A stretch of 64,000 nucleotides of DNA. Origin: Sphingobacteruim zhuxiongii. Its GTDB lineage: Bacteria; Bacteroidota; Bacteroidia; Sphingobacteriales; Sphingobacteriaceae. Location of the stretch: the NCBI RefSeq assembly GCF_009557615.1, contig NZ_CP045652.1, forward strand, positions 2,108,001 through 2,172,000. Reading direction: 5' to 3'. Position 1 is the first letter of the stretch; every line of letters begins with the position of its first letter. The notes under the pieces are model-generated. The model searched no databases, was not told the DNA's origin, and worked only from the letters and a program-made list of their open reading frames with translations. This document shows positions 26,953 to 37,568 of this stretch, in pieces. Position numbers and translations under genes: made by a program.

Positions 26953-28404
26953 ATGAAAACTGCTTACCTATATATCCGTGTCAGTACGGACGAGCAAAAA
27001 AGAAAAGGATATTCTTTGCCGGAACAGGAAGATCGACTACTAAAATATTGCCGGTATAACAATATAGAAGTCAAGGGGGTTTATCGTGAAGACTTCTCCG
27101 CCAAGAATTTCAACCGACCTGAATGGAAAAAACTATTTTTAACTGTCAAAAGTAAACCAAAAGAGGACCAAAACATATTATTCATCAAATGGGACAGGTT
27201 TAGCCGAAATGTTGAATATGCCTATGAGATGATAGGTATGCTTCGAAAATACAGAACGACAGCTATGGCGATTGACCAACCCATAGACTTTTCCGTACCG
27301 GAAAGTACGGTCATGCTTGCCGTTTATCTATCTGTACCGGAAGCGGAAAACAGTAGACGGGCAATGAATACGGCAAACGGCATCCGTCGGGCAAAACAGA
27401 TGGGTAGATATCCGAGCAAAGCTCCTTTGGGCTTCATTAATCTGACAACAGTAGATGGCAAGAAAATCATTACACCAAATCAACCCGAGGCAGGTATCAT
27501 AAGGTGGGTCTTTCTCCAACTTGCCAAGAATATCCATAGGATTGAGGAAGTTCGAAAGATGGCTGCCGGTAGAGGGTTGAAATGTTCCCGTTCGTACTTT
27601 TTCCGCCTTATACGCAATCCTGCATACTGTGGTCTTATCCCAATTAAATCTGAATCAGAGGGAGGGTACATGGTAAAGGGAATCCATGAACCATTGATTT
27701 CCGAAGCACTGTTTTATGAGGTTCAGAAGATAATCAACACAAAGAGAAGGATTACTTCCCAAAAGGACGATTTGAAGGCAACGTTTTATCTAAGGGGAAT
27801 TTTAGAGTGCCCCATCTGTCATAAAAAGCTCAGTGGAAGCTTTTCCCGAGGTTCAACCAAAAGATATCCATATTACCATTGTCAAAAAAGATGCAAGACA
27901 AGAATCAATGCACTCTTTCTGAACGAGTGCTATGAACGTAAACTTGGGCAACTGGCACTTTCACCCGGAGCGATGGATTTATTCAAGAGCATCTTGGAAG
28001 ATTGGAACACAGGTACGATAAAGGCAATGTATTCACAGCATCGAAATATAGTTGTTAGAAAACTGATTGAACAGGAATCGACACTTTCCCAAGCCCGAAA
28101 GCTATTTGTAGCTGATGTGCTAAAATCCGATGATTACAATGCGGTAAAAAGAGAATGCCATGTCAATTCCAAATGTCTGAAAAGGGAACTGAACGATATC
28201 AATATTAAATTAGAGGGTATCGGTAAACAAAGCCTGTTGGATAACCGTTCCTTTGTCCGTATTCTTAAACGATTTCCGAGCTTAGACACAGCGGACAAAA
28301 AGCACCTTGTCAGCCTTATTGCTCCGCTTCATATTAATTTCCAGACAGGAGATATGTCTTTAGAATTGCATGGCGGATTATCAAAAATATTATCGAAAAA
28401 ATGA
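26953..28404 (+). CDS. Large serine recombinase
   Basis: A 483-residue site-specific recombinase. The N-terminal catalytic domain starts TAYLYIRVSTDEQKRKGYSL with the nucleophile Ser in RVSTDEQ and the conserved Arg in KWDRFSRN. A recombinase domain (about 160-265, PLGFINLTTVDGKKIITPNQ) and a zinc ribbon (ECPICHKK ... YYHCQKRCK) follow, then a coiled-coil region. It overlaps the next small gene by ATGA. It probably moves the adjacent defence operon, which is bordered by related repeats. Confidence 0.92.
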   Translation: MKTAYLYIRVSTDEQKRKGYSLPEQEDRLLKYCRYNNIEVKGVYREDFSAKNFNRPEWKKLFLTVKSKPKEDQNILFIKWDRFSRNVEYAYEMIGMLRKYRTTAMAIDQPIDFSVPESTVMLAVYLSVPEAENSRRAMNTANGIRRAKQMGRYPSKAPLGFINLTTVDGKKIITPNQPEAGIIRWVFLQLAKNIHRIEEVRKMAAGRGLKCSRSYFFRLIRNPAYCGLIPIKSESEGGYMVKGIHEPLISEALFYEVQKIINTKRRITSQKDDLKATFYLRGILECPICHKKLSGSFSRGSTKRYPYYHCQKRCKTRINALFLNECYERKLGQLALSPGAMDLFKSILEDWNTGTIKAMYSQHRNIVVRKLIEQESTLSQARKLFVADVLKSDDYNAVKRECHVNSKCLKRELNDINIKLEGIGKQSLLDNRSFVRILKRFPSLDTADKKHLVSLIAPLHINFQTGDMSLELHGGLSKILSKK

Positions 28405-28589
28405 CAATCAAAAAAACAATGAATATGAATTTTACAGATAAAAAGGTTTCAATTAGACGGGCAATTGCGATATTAGCAAAAAATGGTATTCAAGTTGACG
28501 ATGATGAGGCTACGGTTATAGTAGACTTCCTTTATCTCATGGCAAAAAATCATAAAAAAGACGAGAAAGAAAAGATTCCGAAACCTTAA
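28401..28589 (+). CDS. Small recombinase-associated protein
   Basis: A 62-residue protein translated from an ATGA overlap with the recombinase stop. It reads VSIRRAIAILAKNGIQVDDD then EATVIVDFLYLMAKN. Small proteins of this look often follow serine recombinases in Bacteroidota. A helper role in recombination is a guess from position. Confidence 0.65.
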   Translation: MTIKKTMNMNFTDKKVSIRRAIAILAKNGIQVDDDEATVIVDFLYLMAKNHKKDEKEKIPKP

Positions 28590-28727
28590 AGAGAAATCGA
28601 ACTTTAGAAAAAAGGGGATAACCATGTCTTAAAGCAAGTTTTTTAGGGAATCTTCGGATCAGCTTGAAAATTTCAGTCGCGAAAATCGAACTATAATTGA
28701 CCGGACTATAACGGTTTGGGTCACAGG

Positions 28728-28905
28728 ATTTTATTGGTATAAAAAAAGGAGACAACCCTTACTTGGTGTCTCCTTAAGTGACCCACTGGTACAGAACTCG
28801 AACTCTTTTTTAGAAGATTTGAGGCGATTGAACCAATTGAAAGACAGTCCTTATCAACGTGATTTAGAGGTCAATCACCCTAAACCTAAACAGTCATTGA
28901 ATGCG
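28728..28905. repeat. tRNA-like dispersed repeat, copy 3
   Basis: TTTATTGGTATAAAAAAAGG, a hairpin, CCTTAAGTGACCCACTGGTA, CAGAACTCGAACTCTTTTTT, GAAGATTT and CCTAAACAGTC. The first half matches 19731-19800 and the second half matches 19511-19640, so this copy holds both parts. It marks the right edge of the recombinase-defence block. Confidence 0.55.
28748..28773. terminator. Hairpin terminator within repeat copy 3
   Basis: GGAGACAACC pairs with GGTGTCTCC with one bulged base. A run of seven A precedes it, giving a T run for leftward transcription. Confidence 0.6.
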
Positions 28906-28928
28906 CCAAAGGTTCGAAAATTTTGATT

Positions 28929-31900
28929 TTAGTATTCTAACTTGTTACGTTGGGCTTCTTCGTCTTCTCTCTTGGCGTCCTCCAAATATCTTTGTTTCAT
29001 GTATTTAAATATTTCAGCAACATTTGGATATTTGTATTGGAAATCTGTTTCTAATTTTTCAAAGTAACGGGCTTTTGTTCGTTCAATATTTCCTCCGTCA
29101 TAGGGGCCTCTTGTAGTAGAACCTCTTTTGTTGAACATGGCCGTAGAATAACCACTCTTAATACTACGGGTATTAATATCCTCAATGCACTGAAATATAG
29201 CCTCCGGTGGCCATTCAGGAACATTCTCAGGATATTGAGCCAATACCTTCCCGATTTCGGAATCGGCAACTTCTAACCTATCAACTGTTTTTGCTAGTTG
29301 TCTTACTTTAAGAACCCATTCTTGTAATGTTGGTGCATCAATCGATTTATCTTCTTTCATACCCGGTATCTTCTTCCAAGAATGAAGCAAATGATAGGCT
29401 TGTTTCGCCCTGTTTTGGATTAAGTCATCAGAAAGCCTCTCTCGTTCTTTATCCAATAATGCTCTATCTTTTGGTAGATAAACCCATTTTAAAATTTCAA
29501 TGAAAAACTCGGGGTTGTTAGCCAATTCTTCTTCTAAAACTTTAGGACTTCTTCTCGTACCATAAGAATCCAATATTGGTAGAAATAGCCATTCTAATTT
29601 GATTAGTGTGGATTTATCAATATCTTTTCGCTTGTCAAGCTCTTCAAAAATTCGTTCAATCTCATAACCTTTAAATCGTGGCGCTTCATTCGCTTCTTCC
29701 GTTCCCACCTTAGAAAGTATTTCGGAAAGAAGATTACTTGGTAGCTCATCTATAAAGTGATTAGCAACATCGATGGCAGAAAAAAAACGCTTGTAATTTA
29801 AAAGCTTATCTATCCCAAACGTTTTCTCGTTATAGGAAACTCGGTAAAAATTTGGGTTGACATTTTGCCAATATTCATTCTGAATTTCTTCATTTAAAGA
29901 TGCAATGAAATCCCACAGTTGTTGGTTTTGATTTAATGGTATTAAAGCATTGGATATTGCTTTGTTGCTATAACCATTTTCTTGTAAATCCAAAATCAAT
30001 GATTTCACCCAATCAAAGTTTTCCTGGTGAGACTTTTGATAAATAAAGTTATGAATAAAGCCTATGGTGTCCTTATCATCGTATAGACATTCGCAAACTT
30101 TTAAAACTTCGTCTCGACTGGACATGATGCCAGCTAAAGCATTACCTAAGTGCCACGGTTCTTTAACCTTTTTACGCAATTCTACTGTTCCACTTAAACC
30201 TAATTCTTCGAGAAGAATAATTATCGCTATTTCTCTTTCAGCATTAATGCGGTTTTGCTGTTGTATATGTCGCTCATTATAATCATTTTCCACATATTTA
30301 AATCCCTCGGGAAAGTCAGGCCAATGGTCATTAAAAAGCCATATGTACTTGTCGATAGTGTCTGTTGGCTGAAGTTTGTTATAAAGAGTTTCCAATTTAG
30401 CTAACTCTGATTCGGGTAAAGCCCAATCTGTGTCAGGGTGAGACCTATGTTGATTCAATATTTTTCTTATAGATTCCCAAGATGAAAAATCTATCTGTTC
30501 AACATTTTGGTAAATATTGTCTGCCCATTCTAATACACGCTTTCTATCTTGTGAATAAAGATTTGGAATTTCCTCTATGAGTTGAGCAAATTTCAATTCA
30601 TCATTATCGAAAATTGATATCAGCATCTCTATAACTTCGGAATGAGTTTTCCATATTTCTTCGTACGTGTATGACAAATTTGTATTCTTATCAAACATAC
30701 GCCAGCGCATCTTGTGCGTTGGATGTGCAATCCCGTGACGGTCAGGCAACATTCTTATCAAGAGAGACCAGCCCGACTTTCTTTCTTTTTCTGTAATGTA
30801 TCTTAAAACCCTCGTCCTTTCATCAAATGAAGCAAGTGTTTGATAATGCCATGGTTTAAAGATTTCGGCTATACTGTTTGATGGTCTGTTAGACAGTCGC
30901 CCCCCGGGGTCGAGCCGTGATAATGTGAGCAAAATCAAACTTGAATCCAATAAATATTCTGGCAACCAAGCCAAACTTTCAAGAGCCCATAACAATCCTG
31001 TATGATGACTGGTTTTGTCGATAAATCCATCATTCTCCATAAACATATCCATGATTTCGGGTTGTTCTTTGGCTAACGACTTTTTTACAGCATTCAGGAA
31101 GCTCTCAGGTGACGCCTCTGCTATTAGTGGTAATTCGTGGTCAACGGATATCCACACTTCTCCACTTGCATCATCAAGCAGTTCAAATATTAAAGCGTCA
31201 ACAAAGTTCTGAGGATTTTTGAGACTGGAAATTTTTACTTCGTTTAATCTTCCTATTAAAATTAAGGATTGAACCAACCCCTCTCTTGACCAGTTAGAAT
31301 ACTTCCTTTTCGAGAAATACGCAGAAAAGCTATTTCTATCTTCGGGTTCAATTGTAGGGTTACCACTTCTAAATGCTAACTCAAAACATTCTTGGAGGTC
31401 TTCAAAATCTTTTGGAGTCAATAGGAATGATAAATTTGTCCATAAATCCAACGGAGAAGTCAATCGCCAAGTTTCACCTATTTGAATGAGGGGTGATTCT
31501 TCAAGGTTTTTCCATTTATTGAGGGTAGCAACATACTCAGAATATTTTTGACCTGATAGCTTTTCAATCAACTCTATGTCACCCACAAAGTTTTCGTTCC
31601 ATCTTCCAATTAGTAATGCTGGGATAATTTCACGAACGTTTCCGTTCTCCATCCATTTAGCCTTGGTATACGGAAATCCGAGCAGTTTTTTGAGGATAGT
31701 AATGTTTCTTCCTGCTTCTCGGGAAAACTTTTCGGCGTCATTTTCGGGGATACCGCTCTCTACTAAAGATTTTATCTGTCCGTATTTGTCAATAATTGGT
31801 AAAATGATTGTTTCTTGATTAAAGTCATCATCAGCACCCAAAGGAACCAAAACATGATGTCCTTTTGAAACAGCAGAATAAAGTGGTTGAACATCATCAA

Positions 31901-32720
31901 ATCTTGGAATAAGATTTAAAGGAGAATTGGTATTTATTCGTATGCCACGGAAATTACCCTCAGTATCTACTATCAGAGATTTAGAGAAAAATTTATCCGC
32001 TTCTTCGATAGGAAAGGTTTTAGCCGAAGCGATGATGAAAGCAATAGCTTCATTTTTTGTTGAAGCTTTCACACCTTTAATAGTTGGCTCTCCCTCTAAA
32101 GTGGACAATAATTGGTTCTTTTCATACTCTCTACCTGAAATTATGCATTCAGGAAGAAGCACCAAACTTTTCCCACCAATTGACCACTCTTCCCAAAACT
32201 CATCCGCCGTCATTATCCCATCAAATGGATACGAATCTACACCATCTTGAGATGCAAACCATCTTGAAACAGATAAAGCATTGTCTAACCATTGCTCAAT
32301 ATCTATTGCATCATATACTATGATATCTTTCCAGAAATTTTCTCCTTTTTTTGCTTTAACCCATTTATTTTTCTTCGTCCACAATCTTGGTGTGACAAAG
32401 ATAAAAGTACACTCACTTGGATTATATTCTTCAGGATTTTTTTTTCGTTTATCATAGTCATCATCTGCTTTACCTTTACAGTCGTCTGTAGTTCCAAATT
32501 CCCATAATGAAATTCCTTGAGGTACGTAAGCTGTTTCAATTTCACAACTAACAATTCCATCCCAACCACCGATAAATGTTGCACTTCCAGAAGGGAAATC
32601 AGCTTTTGTATTTATAGGTGTTGTTGCTCTCACTAATCTTGAAATAAGGTAAGGTAGAGTTGATTTTGAAAAAGTAGTCTTAGCCCAACTTTCAAGGTTA
32701 TCTCTTGTAACAAGCTTCAT
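28929..32720 (-). CDS. Large nuclease-like protein of unknown function, 1263 aa
   Basis: The N-terminal 155 residues look like a restriction-type nuclease: GGWDGIVSCE (51-60), SLWEFGTT (71-78), then KGKADDDYDKRKK (82-94), and FIFVTPRLWTKKNKW. The order Asp54, Glu74, Lys84 would fit a PD-(D/E)XK-like site. Residues about 190-350 (SGREYEKNQLLSTLEGEP, KGVKASTKNEAIAFIIAS) resemble a STAND-type NTPase region without a Walker A loop. The remaining 900 residues are helical repeats, as in ligand-sensing tails. It is a single-gene unit between the recombinase block and the conjugative element. A defence role is inferred from architecture and place. Confidence 0.65.
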   Translation of the reverse strand: MKLVTRDNLESWAKTTFSKSTLPYLISRLVRATTPINTKADFPSGSATFIGGWDGIVSCEIETAYVPQGISLWEFGTTDDCKGKADDDYDKRKKNPEEYNPSECTFIFVTPRLWTKKNKWVKAKKGENFWKDIIVYDAIDIEQWLDNALSVSRWFASQDGVDSYPFDGIMTADEFWEEWSIGGKSLVLLPECIISGREYEKNQLLSTLEGEPTIKGVKASTKNEAIAFIIASAKTFPIEEADKFFSKSLIVDTEGNFRGIRINTNSPLNLIPRFDDVQPLYSAVSKGHHVLVPLGADDDFNQETIILPIIDKYGQIKSLVESGIPENDAEKFSREAGRNITILKKLLGFPYTKAKWMENGNVREIIPALLIGRWNENFVGDIELIEKLSGQKYSEYVATLNKWKNLEESPLIQIGETWRLTSPLDLWTNLSFLLTPKDFEDLQECFELAFRSGNPTIEPEDRNSFSAYFSKRKYSNWSREGLVQSLILIGRLNEVKISSLKNPQNFVDALIFELLDDASGEVWISVDHELPLIAEASPESFLNAVKKSLAKEQPEIMDMFMENDGFIDKTSHHTGLLWALESLAWLPEYLLDSSLILLTLSRLDPGGRLSNRPSNSIAEIFKPWHYQTLASFDERTRVLRYITEKERKSGWSLLIRMLPDRHGIAHPTHKMRWRMFDKNTNLSYTYEEIWKTHSEVIEMLISIFDNDELKFAQLIEEIPNLYSQDRKRVLEWADNIYQNVEQIDFSSWESIRKILNQHRSHPDTDWALPESELAKLETLYNKLQPTDTIDKYIWLFNDHWPDFPEGFKYVENDYNERHIQQQNRINAEREIAIIILLEELGLSGTVELRKKVKEPWHLGNALAGIMSSRDEVLKVCECLYDDKDTIGFIHNFIYQKSHQENFDWVKSLILDLQENGYSNKAISNALIPLNQNQQLWDFIASLNEEIQNEYWQNVNPNFYRVSYNEKTFGIDKLLNYKRFFSAIDVANHFIDELPSNLLSEILSKVGTEEANEAPRFKGYEIERIFEELDKRKDIDKSTLIKLEWLFLPILDSYGTRRSPKVLEEELANNPEFFIEILKWVYLPKDRALLDKERERLSDDLIQNRAKQAYHLLHSWKKIPGMKEDKSIDAPTLQEWVLKVRQLAKTVDRLEVADSEIGKVLAQYPENVPEWPPEAIFQCIEDINTRSIKSGYSTAMFNKRGSTTRGPYDGGNIERTKARYFEKLETDFQYKYPNVAEIFKYMKQRYLEDAKREDEEAQRNKLEY

Positions 32721-33016
32721 ATTTAGAATATTATATATTTTTTAATAATAATATCATTGTTTATATGCAGTACATCTTCTTAATCGTCATGATACGCAAA
32801 TAAAAACGTAGTTGTAATAATTAAAAATATACTGTGACAATTTACGAATTTAACGTGACAAAGCATTATCAACAATGATGATATGAATTATAACCTATCT
32901 TAATCGTGCAGCCAACAAAAAATCTTTCCTGACTTCGTCCTGTCTCATGAAAAAAGCTCAATACTAATCGTAAAATTCGCGAAGGCATATTAGCTTCATT
33001 TTAAACCTTTGGTATT

Positions 33017-33865
33017 ATGAGACACCTATTACACAAAATAGTCTCCGACATTCAGAAACAGGAGCGCAAATTATCCGCCGAGGCTTCGGATTTTATGGAC
33101 GAGGCTTACGGGATGACAATCTATCTGAAAGAGCTTCTTGGAGACATCAAAGAAGATATAATAAACGAGGGCTTCAAAACAATAGAAGACGAAATACTTT
33201 TCTTTAAACAGATAAAGCCGACCGTTCTTGGTAAGCTCATCTATTACAACAAAGTATTCAGAATAGAAACTGCTTGCCCCACAAGTAACGGAAACATTTA
33301 TGAGAGCTATTTCACCATGCACCTACGTGAGCTAAAACAGGAATACACCGAGCATGTCTGCAATTCCGATTTTTACCGCTACTACCGTTCCGGTAGAACC
33401 GACCGAGACGAACAGTATTTTACGCTTGGAAAAATCAACTGTTATGATGGGCTGAATAGCTTCGTGTTTGAAATCGATACCAAATTTTCTACCTACTTTG
33501 ATTATAAAATTGCGAAAATCATCGCCAACGAATTAGTCTATAATTATCTGACGACAAAGTTAAGCCCCGAACAAAATCCAGATGTTCTGCTACAACACGA
33601 GGAAACAAAAGACTTCTTTTGGACACAGACAAAAAATGGACTAATCGAATTGATTTATGCACTCTATGCCTACGATGCCATTTCGCACGGGAAAATAGGC
33701 ATCCGAAAAATCAGCATGGTATTCCAAATCCTGTTCCGTGTTTCACTGAACGACATACACAACAGCTTCCACAGAATGAAGACCCGTGCAGGCTCACGCA
33801 CATTGTTTTTAGACCAACTGAAATACAGTTTAGAGGAATATATGGACAGGGAAGACAACCCATAA
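33017..33865 (+). CDS. rteC: RteC-family regulator
   Basis: A 282-residue protein with the RteC pattern: FFKQIKPTVLGKLIYYNKVF, DFYRYYRSGRTDRDEQYF, KIAKIIANELVYNYL and FLDQLKYSLEE near the end. In CTnDOT, RteC activates the excision operon of the conjugative transposon. It is the first gene of the conjugative element on this side, followed by a terminator and a helix-turn-helix gene. A second RteC lies at 40941-41768 in the opposite orientation. Confidence 0.85.
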   Translation: MRHLLHKIVSDIQKQERKLSAEASDFMDEAYGMTIYLKELLGDIKEDIINEGFKTIEDEILFFKQIKPTVLGKLIYYNKVFRIETACPTSNGNIYESYFTMHLRELKQEYTEHVCNSDFYRYYRSGRTDRDEQYFTLGKINCYDGLNSFVFEIDTKFSTYFDYKIAKIIANELVYNYLTTKLSPEQNPDVLLQHEETKDFFWTQTKNGLIELIYALYAYDAISHGKIGIRKISMVFQILFRVSLNDIHNSFHRMKTRAGSRTLFLDQLKYSLEEYMDREDNP

Positions 33866-33891
33866 TTCTTGTTTTCTTTTTCCACCATAAG

Positions 33892-33921
33892 GACAGCATC
33901 AATCGGTGCTGTCTTTTTTTT
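33892..33921 (+). terminator. Intrinsic terminator after rteC
   Basis: GACAGCA (33892-33898) pairs with TGCTGTC (33907-33913), followed by eight T. Confidence 0.85.
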
Positions 33922-34129
33922 GTCCGTTTGCCTATATGTGTCTATCGGCAAGTCTATTGATTTGGATGCCGACCGATTGACCAAAAGTGCGGAAATCCTC
34001 TATAAATGGCACTTTACATGAATTGAAAAAAAATGAAAAAAGTGCCGTTTTGATAGACACGTATCGGACGACAGCCTCCACCAATCGCTTCAATTTTGTG
34101 GTGTTAGAAATCATTTAAAAGGAATTATT

Positions 34130-34438
34130 ATGAACATCGACAGAATGGAATTTATCGCATGGATGGAACGTATCATGGAACGCTTCGACATTTTGAAAGA
34201 GTACGTTCTAAACATCAAGAAAGAACGCCACAGCATAGACGGTGAGGAATTACTGGACAACCAAGACCTGCTCCTCATGCTGAAAATCAGTCACCGTTCT
34301 TTGCAACGTTACCGCTCCACAGGCAAGCTACCGTATTACACCATTAGCGGAAAACTGTACTACAAGCTATCGGATGTACACCAGTTCATTAGGGAAAGTT
34401 TCAAAGCCCCTATACGGCGCACAAAAGAAAACCGATGA
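34130..34438 (+). CDS. Helix-turn-helix (excisionase-like) protein
   Basis: A 102-residue protein with an excisionase-type winged helix in residues 40-95 (LLLMLKISHRSLQRYRSTGK, LPYYTISGKLYYKLSDVHQF). It is the same type as the protein at 17431, consistent with the Xis-like genes of CTnDOT-type elements. It lies upstream of the DUF3945 and topB genes, as expected for the excision operon. Confidence 0.82.
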   Translation: MNIDRMEFIAWMERIMERFDILKEYVLNIKKERHSIDGEELLDNQDLLLMLKISHRSLQRYRSTGKLPYYTISGKLYYKLSDVHQFIRESFKAPIRRTKENR

Positions 34439-34523
34439 CAAACCCTACCACGTAAAGACGGGTACGGCTTTGCCGTACCTGCTTCGCGTATTTTCGGATA
34501 ATAATCTTTAAATAATCAATATC

Positions 34524-35966
34524 ATGAGCGAACAGACAATTGAAAATCCACAGCAATACCCCGAACAGCTTTCGGATGTGCTGCTGGTGATGGATAAGGA
34601 GAAAAAGAAAATCCAAGCCGTCACGGGTGTAGACGAAAACGGTAAATTGAAAACCGTTGATGCAACCAAGAAAAACCAAAGCCAATTCATGCGGGTTGAC
34701 AGAGCCGGAGATTTGTTTACAAATTTCTTCTCCAACTTCTGGCGACAGTTAAAAGACCCGACCCATTTATCATTCTTTAAAGTGCCTGCAAAGGAAGCGG
34801 TCGAGACAGCTAAAGAAATGCAGAAACAGGTCGATGCCCCCACTAAAGAGGGCGAGGCTGTCATGGCAAAACATGAGGTCAAAGAGCCAAAGGAGAAACA
34901 ACAGGAAACCAAAAAGGATGTGGAAAAACCACAGGCTACACCGGAGACACAGCAAGCACAGGAGAAAAACGAATACCGCTATAAGGTAGAAGATGTAGAC
35001 TGGCAAACTTTGGGACAATTCGGTATAAATAAAGAAAGACTTGAACAAGACGGTCAGTTGGATTTGCTATTAAAGGGTTATAAAACCAACAAGGTATATC
35101 CCATAAGTGTCAACTTTGGTTCAGCTATCATGCGCTCGGAAGCAAGGCTCGGTTTCCAAGACGGTGAAAACGGAAAACCTGTATTTGTCATGTATGGAGT
35201 GCGCCACGAACCCAATCTCAAAGCCCCTTTCTTTGGTCACGAGTTTACCAAAGAGGACAAAGAAAACCTGCTCAAAACTGGAAATATGGGGCGTGTGGTG
35301 GAATTGACCAACCCCAAAACAGGTGAAAAGATACAATCCGTTATCAGTATCGACCACCTAACGAACGAGGTTATCGCATTCCGGCAGGAAAGAATAAAAG
35401 TACCCGATGAGATTAAGGGCGTAAAGTTGACCGAAGACCAAAAACGGGATTTGAAAGACGGGAAAGCCATTTATTTGGAGGGATTGGATTTCAAGAACAG
35501 TACGAACAAAAATGCCCATGTACAGTTCAATGCCGACAAAAAATATACGGAGTTTCTCTTTGGCGATAAAGCACCCAAACAAGTACAGGAAAACGACCCG
35601 AAATACTACCGTGGCAAAACATTCTCGGATGAACAATACAAGCCACTCACCGAGGGCAAGACCCTTTACATTTCGGACTTCAAAGACGGACAGGGAAACG
35701 CCTATAAAGGTTACGTAACGCTGAACAAGGAAACGGGAGGCTATGGTTTTAGCTTTAAAAACCCGAATGCGCTAAAAAATAAGGCACAGCCTGCCGAAGC
35801 GCACAGGACACAGGTTGCCGTAAACTCCAACGGGAAAACAAACGAAGCAACCAAGCACATCAATGAACCGCTAAAACCGGAGCAACAAAAGCCGAAAAAC
35901 AAAACACAACAGCAACGGCAGAACTCCCCTAATATTCCGGCTAAATCCAAAGGGGTAAGAAGATAA
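34524..35966 (+). CDS. DUF4099/DUF3945 protein of conjugative elements
   Basis: A 480-residue, highly charged protein. Residues 1-75 include SDVLLVMDKEKKKIQAVTGV. A Lys/Glu/Gln-rich linker (about 85-150) leads to a DUF4099-like part (DVDWQTLGQFGINKERLEQD) and repeated DUF3945-like parts (HEFTKEDKENLLKTGNMGR, KLTEDQKRDLKDGKAIYLEG, FSDEQYKPLTEGKTLYISDF). Such proteins occur with topB in the excision region of CTnDOT-like elements. Exact function is unknown. Confidence 0.82.
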   Translation: MSEQTIENPQQYPEQLSDVLLVMDKEKKKIQAVTGVDENGKLKTVDATKKNQSQFMRVDRAGDLFTNFFSNFWRQLKDPTHLSFFKVPAKEAVETAKEMQKQVDAPTKEGEAVMAKHEVKEPKEKQQETKKDVEKPQATPETQQAQEKNEYRYKVEDVDWQTLGQFGINKERLEQDGQLDLLLKGYKTNKVYPISVNFGSAIMRSEARLGFQDGENGKPVFVMYGVRHEPNLKAPFFGHEFTKEDKENLLKTGNMGRVVELTNPKTGEKIQSVISIDHLTNEVIAFRQERIKVPDEIKGVKLTEDQKRDLKDGKAIYLEGLDFKNSTNKNAHVQFNADKKYTEFLFGDKAPKQVQENDPKYYRGKTFSDEQYKPLTEGKTLYISDFKDGQGNAYKGYVTLNKETGGYGFSFKNPNALKNKAQPAEAHRTQVAVNSNGKTNEATKHINEPLKPEQQKPKNKTQQQRQNSPNIPAKSKGVRR

Positions 35967-37568
35967 CCAATAAAAAAGTAAAATATTATGAAAGCAATCA
36001 TTGCAGAAAAGCCAAGTGTGGCGAGGGAAATAGCTACCCTGTTGGGGGCGACCGAAAAACGGGATGGCTACCTCACAGGGAACGGCTATCAAGTTACGTG
36101 GGCATTGGGTCATTTGGTCGGATTGGCTATGCCCGATGACTACGGTGTATCGGGTTTCCAAAGGGAAGCCCTGCCCATATTGCCCGACCCTTTTATACTT
36201 ACGGTACGAAAGATAAAAAAGGACAAAAGTTATGTTCCCGATAACGGAGCATTAAGACAGTTAAAGATTATCGAACAGGTCATCGGTAGATGCGATAGTA
36301 TTATAGTGGCCACCGATGCCGGACGTGAGGGCGAACTCATCTTTAGGTACATCTACGAATACCTGAAATGCCGGAAACACTTTGAACGCCTATGGATAAG
36401 CTCACTCACTGAAAAGGCGATTAAACAGGGCTTTGAAAACCTAAAAACCGGAAGAGATTTTGACGGACTGTACCGTGCCGGACAAGGACGGAGCAGAGTC
36501 GATTGGCTTGTAGGTATCAATGCCTCACAGGCGTTGAGTATTTCGGCAGGACGTGGCGTTTACTCGCTTGGTAGAGTACAAACACCTACGCTTGCCCTTA
36601 TCTGTAAGCGGTATTTGGAAAACAAAGATTTTGCTGTCAAAAAATACTTCCAAATCCAGTTGCAACACCGTAAAGAATTTGTTGACTTTAAAAGCCTTTC
36701 CAAAACCAAATGGGATGAGAGAAAACTCGCTGACGATACCTTGAAATCTGTCCAACGTACCGGTACAGCCACCGTTACGGCAGTCGAAAGCAAAACGGTT
36801 TCGGAGCAACCGCCTTTACTATTCGACCTTACGGGATTGCAGAAAGAAGCTAACAAAAGAGCATCCTATACTGCCGAGGAAACATTGGACATTGCCCAAA
36901 GCCTGTATGAAAAAAAGTTTATCACCTATCCACGCACAGGGAGCAAATACATTCCCGAAGATATATGGTCGGAAATCCCTGCACTGGTAAGGAGTTTGGA
37001 AGCGAGGGCTTCCTGCAAAAAAGCGGTTGGAAAAGTGAAATGGGGTCGTTTCAATAAACGTATCGTGAATGACGTAAAGGTCACAGACCACCACGGTCTA
37101 CTGATTACTGAAAAAATCCCGTCCGAACTGTCCGCACACGAAAATGTGATATATGATATGATTGCGCTCCGCCTACTGGAAACCCTTTCACCTGCCTGTA
37201 CCAAAGAAATAACCGACATCGGATTACAGGCATTGCATTATGATTTCACATTGAAAGGATGTAAAATATTAGAAGCCGGATGGCGTGGCATCAAAAATAA
37301 ATTTATAGATGAGGACAGCGAACCTGTGCAGGAACTGCCGGAGTTAAAGGTAGGTGATGAACTGAAAATCAAAGAGGTATCCGTACTGGAAAAGAAAACC
37401 AAACCGCCTGTTCTTTATACCGAAGCAGGTCTATTGTCCGCAATGGAAAATGCCGGAAAAGAGATTGACAATGAGGACGAACGGAAAGCACTAAAAGACA
37501 TCGGTATGGAGTTGCTACCTTTAAGTGGAGACAGATTTAAAATAAAATAGAATTAAATTTGTTAAGAC

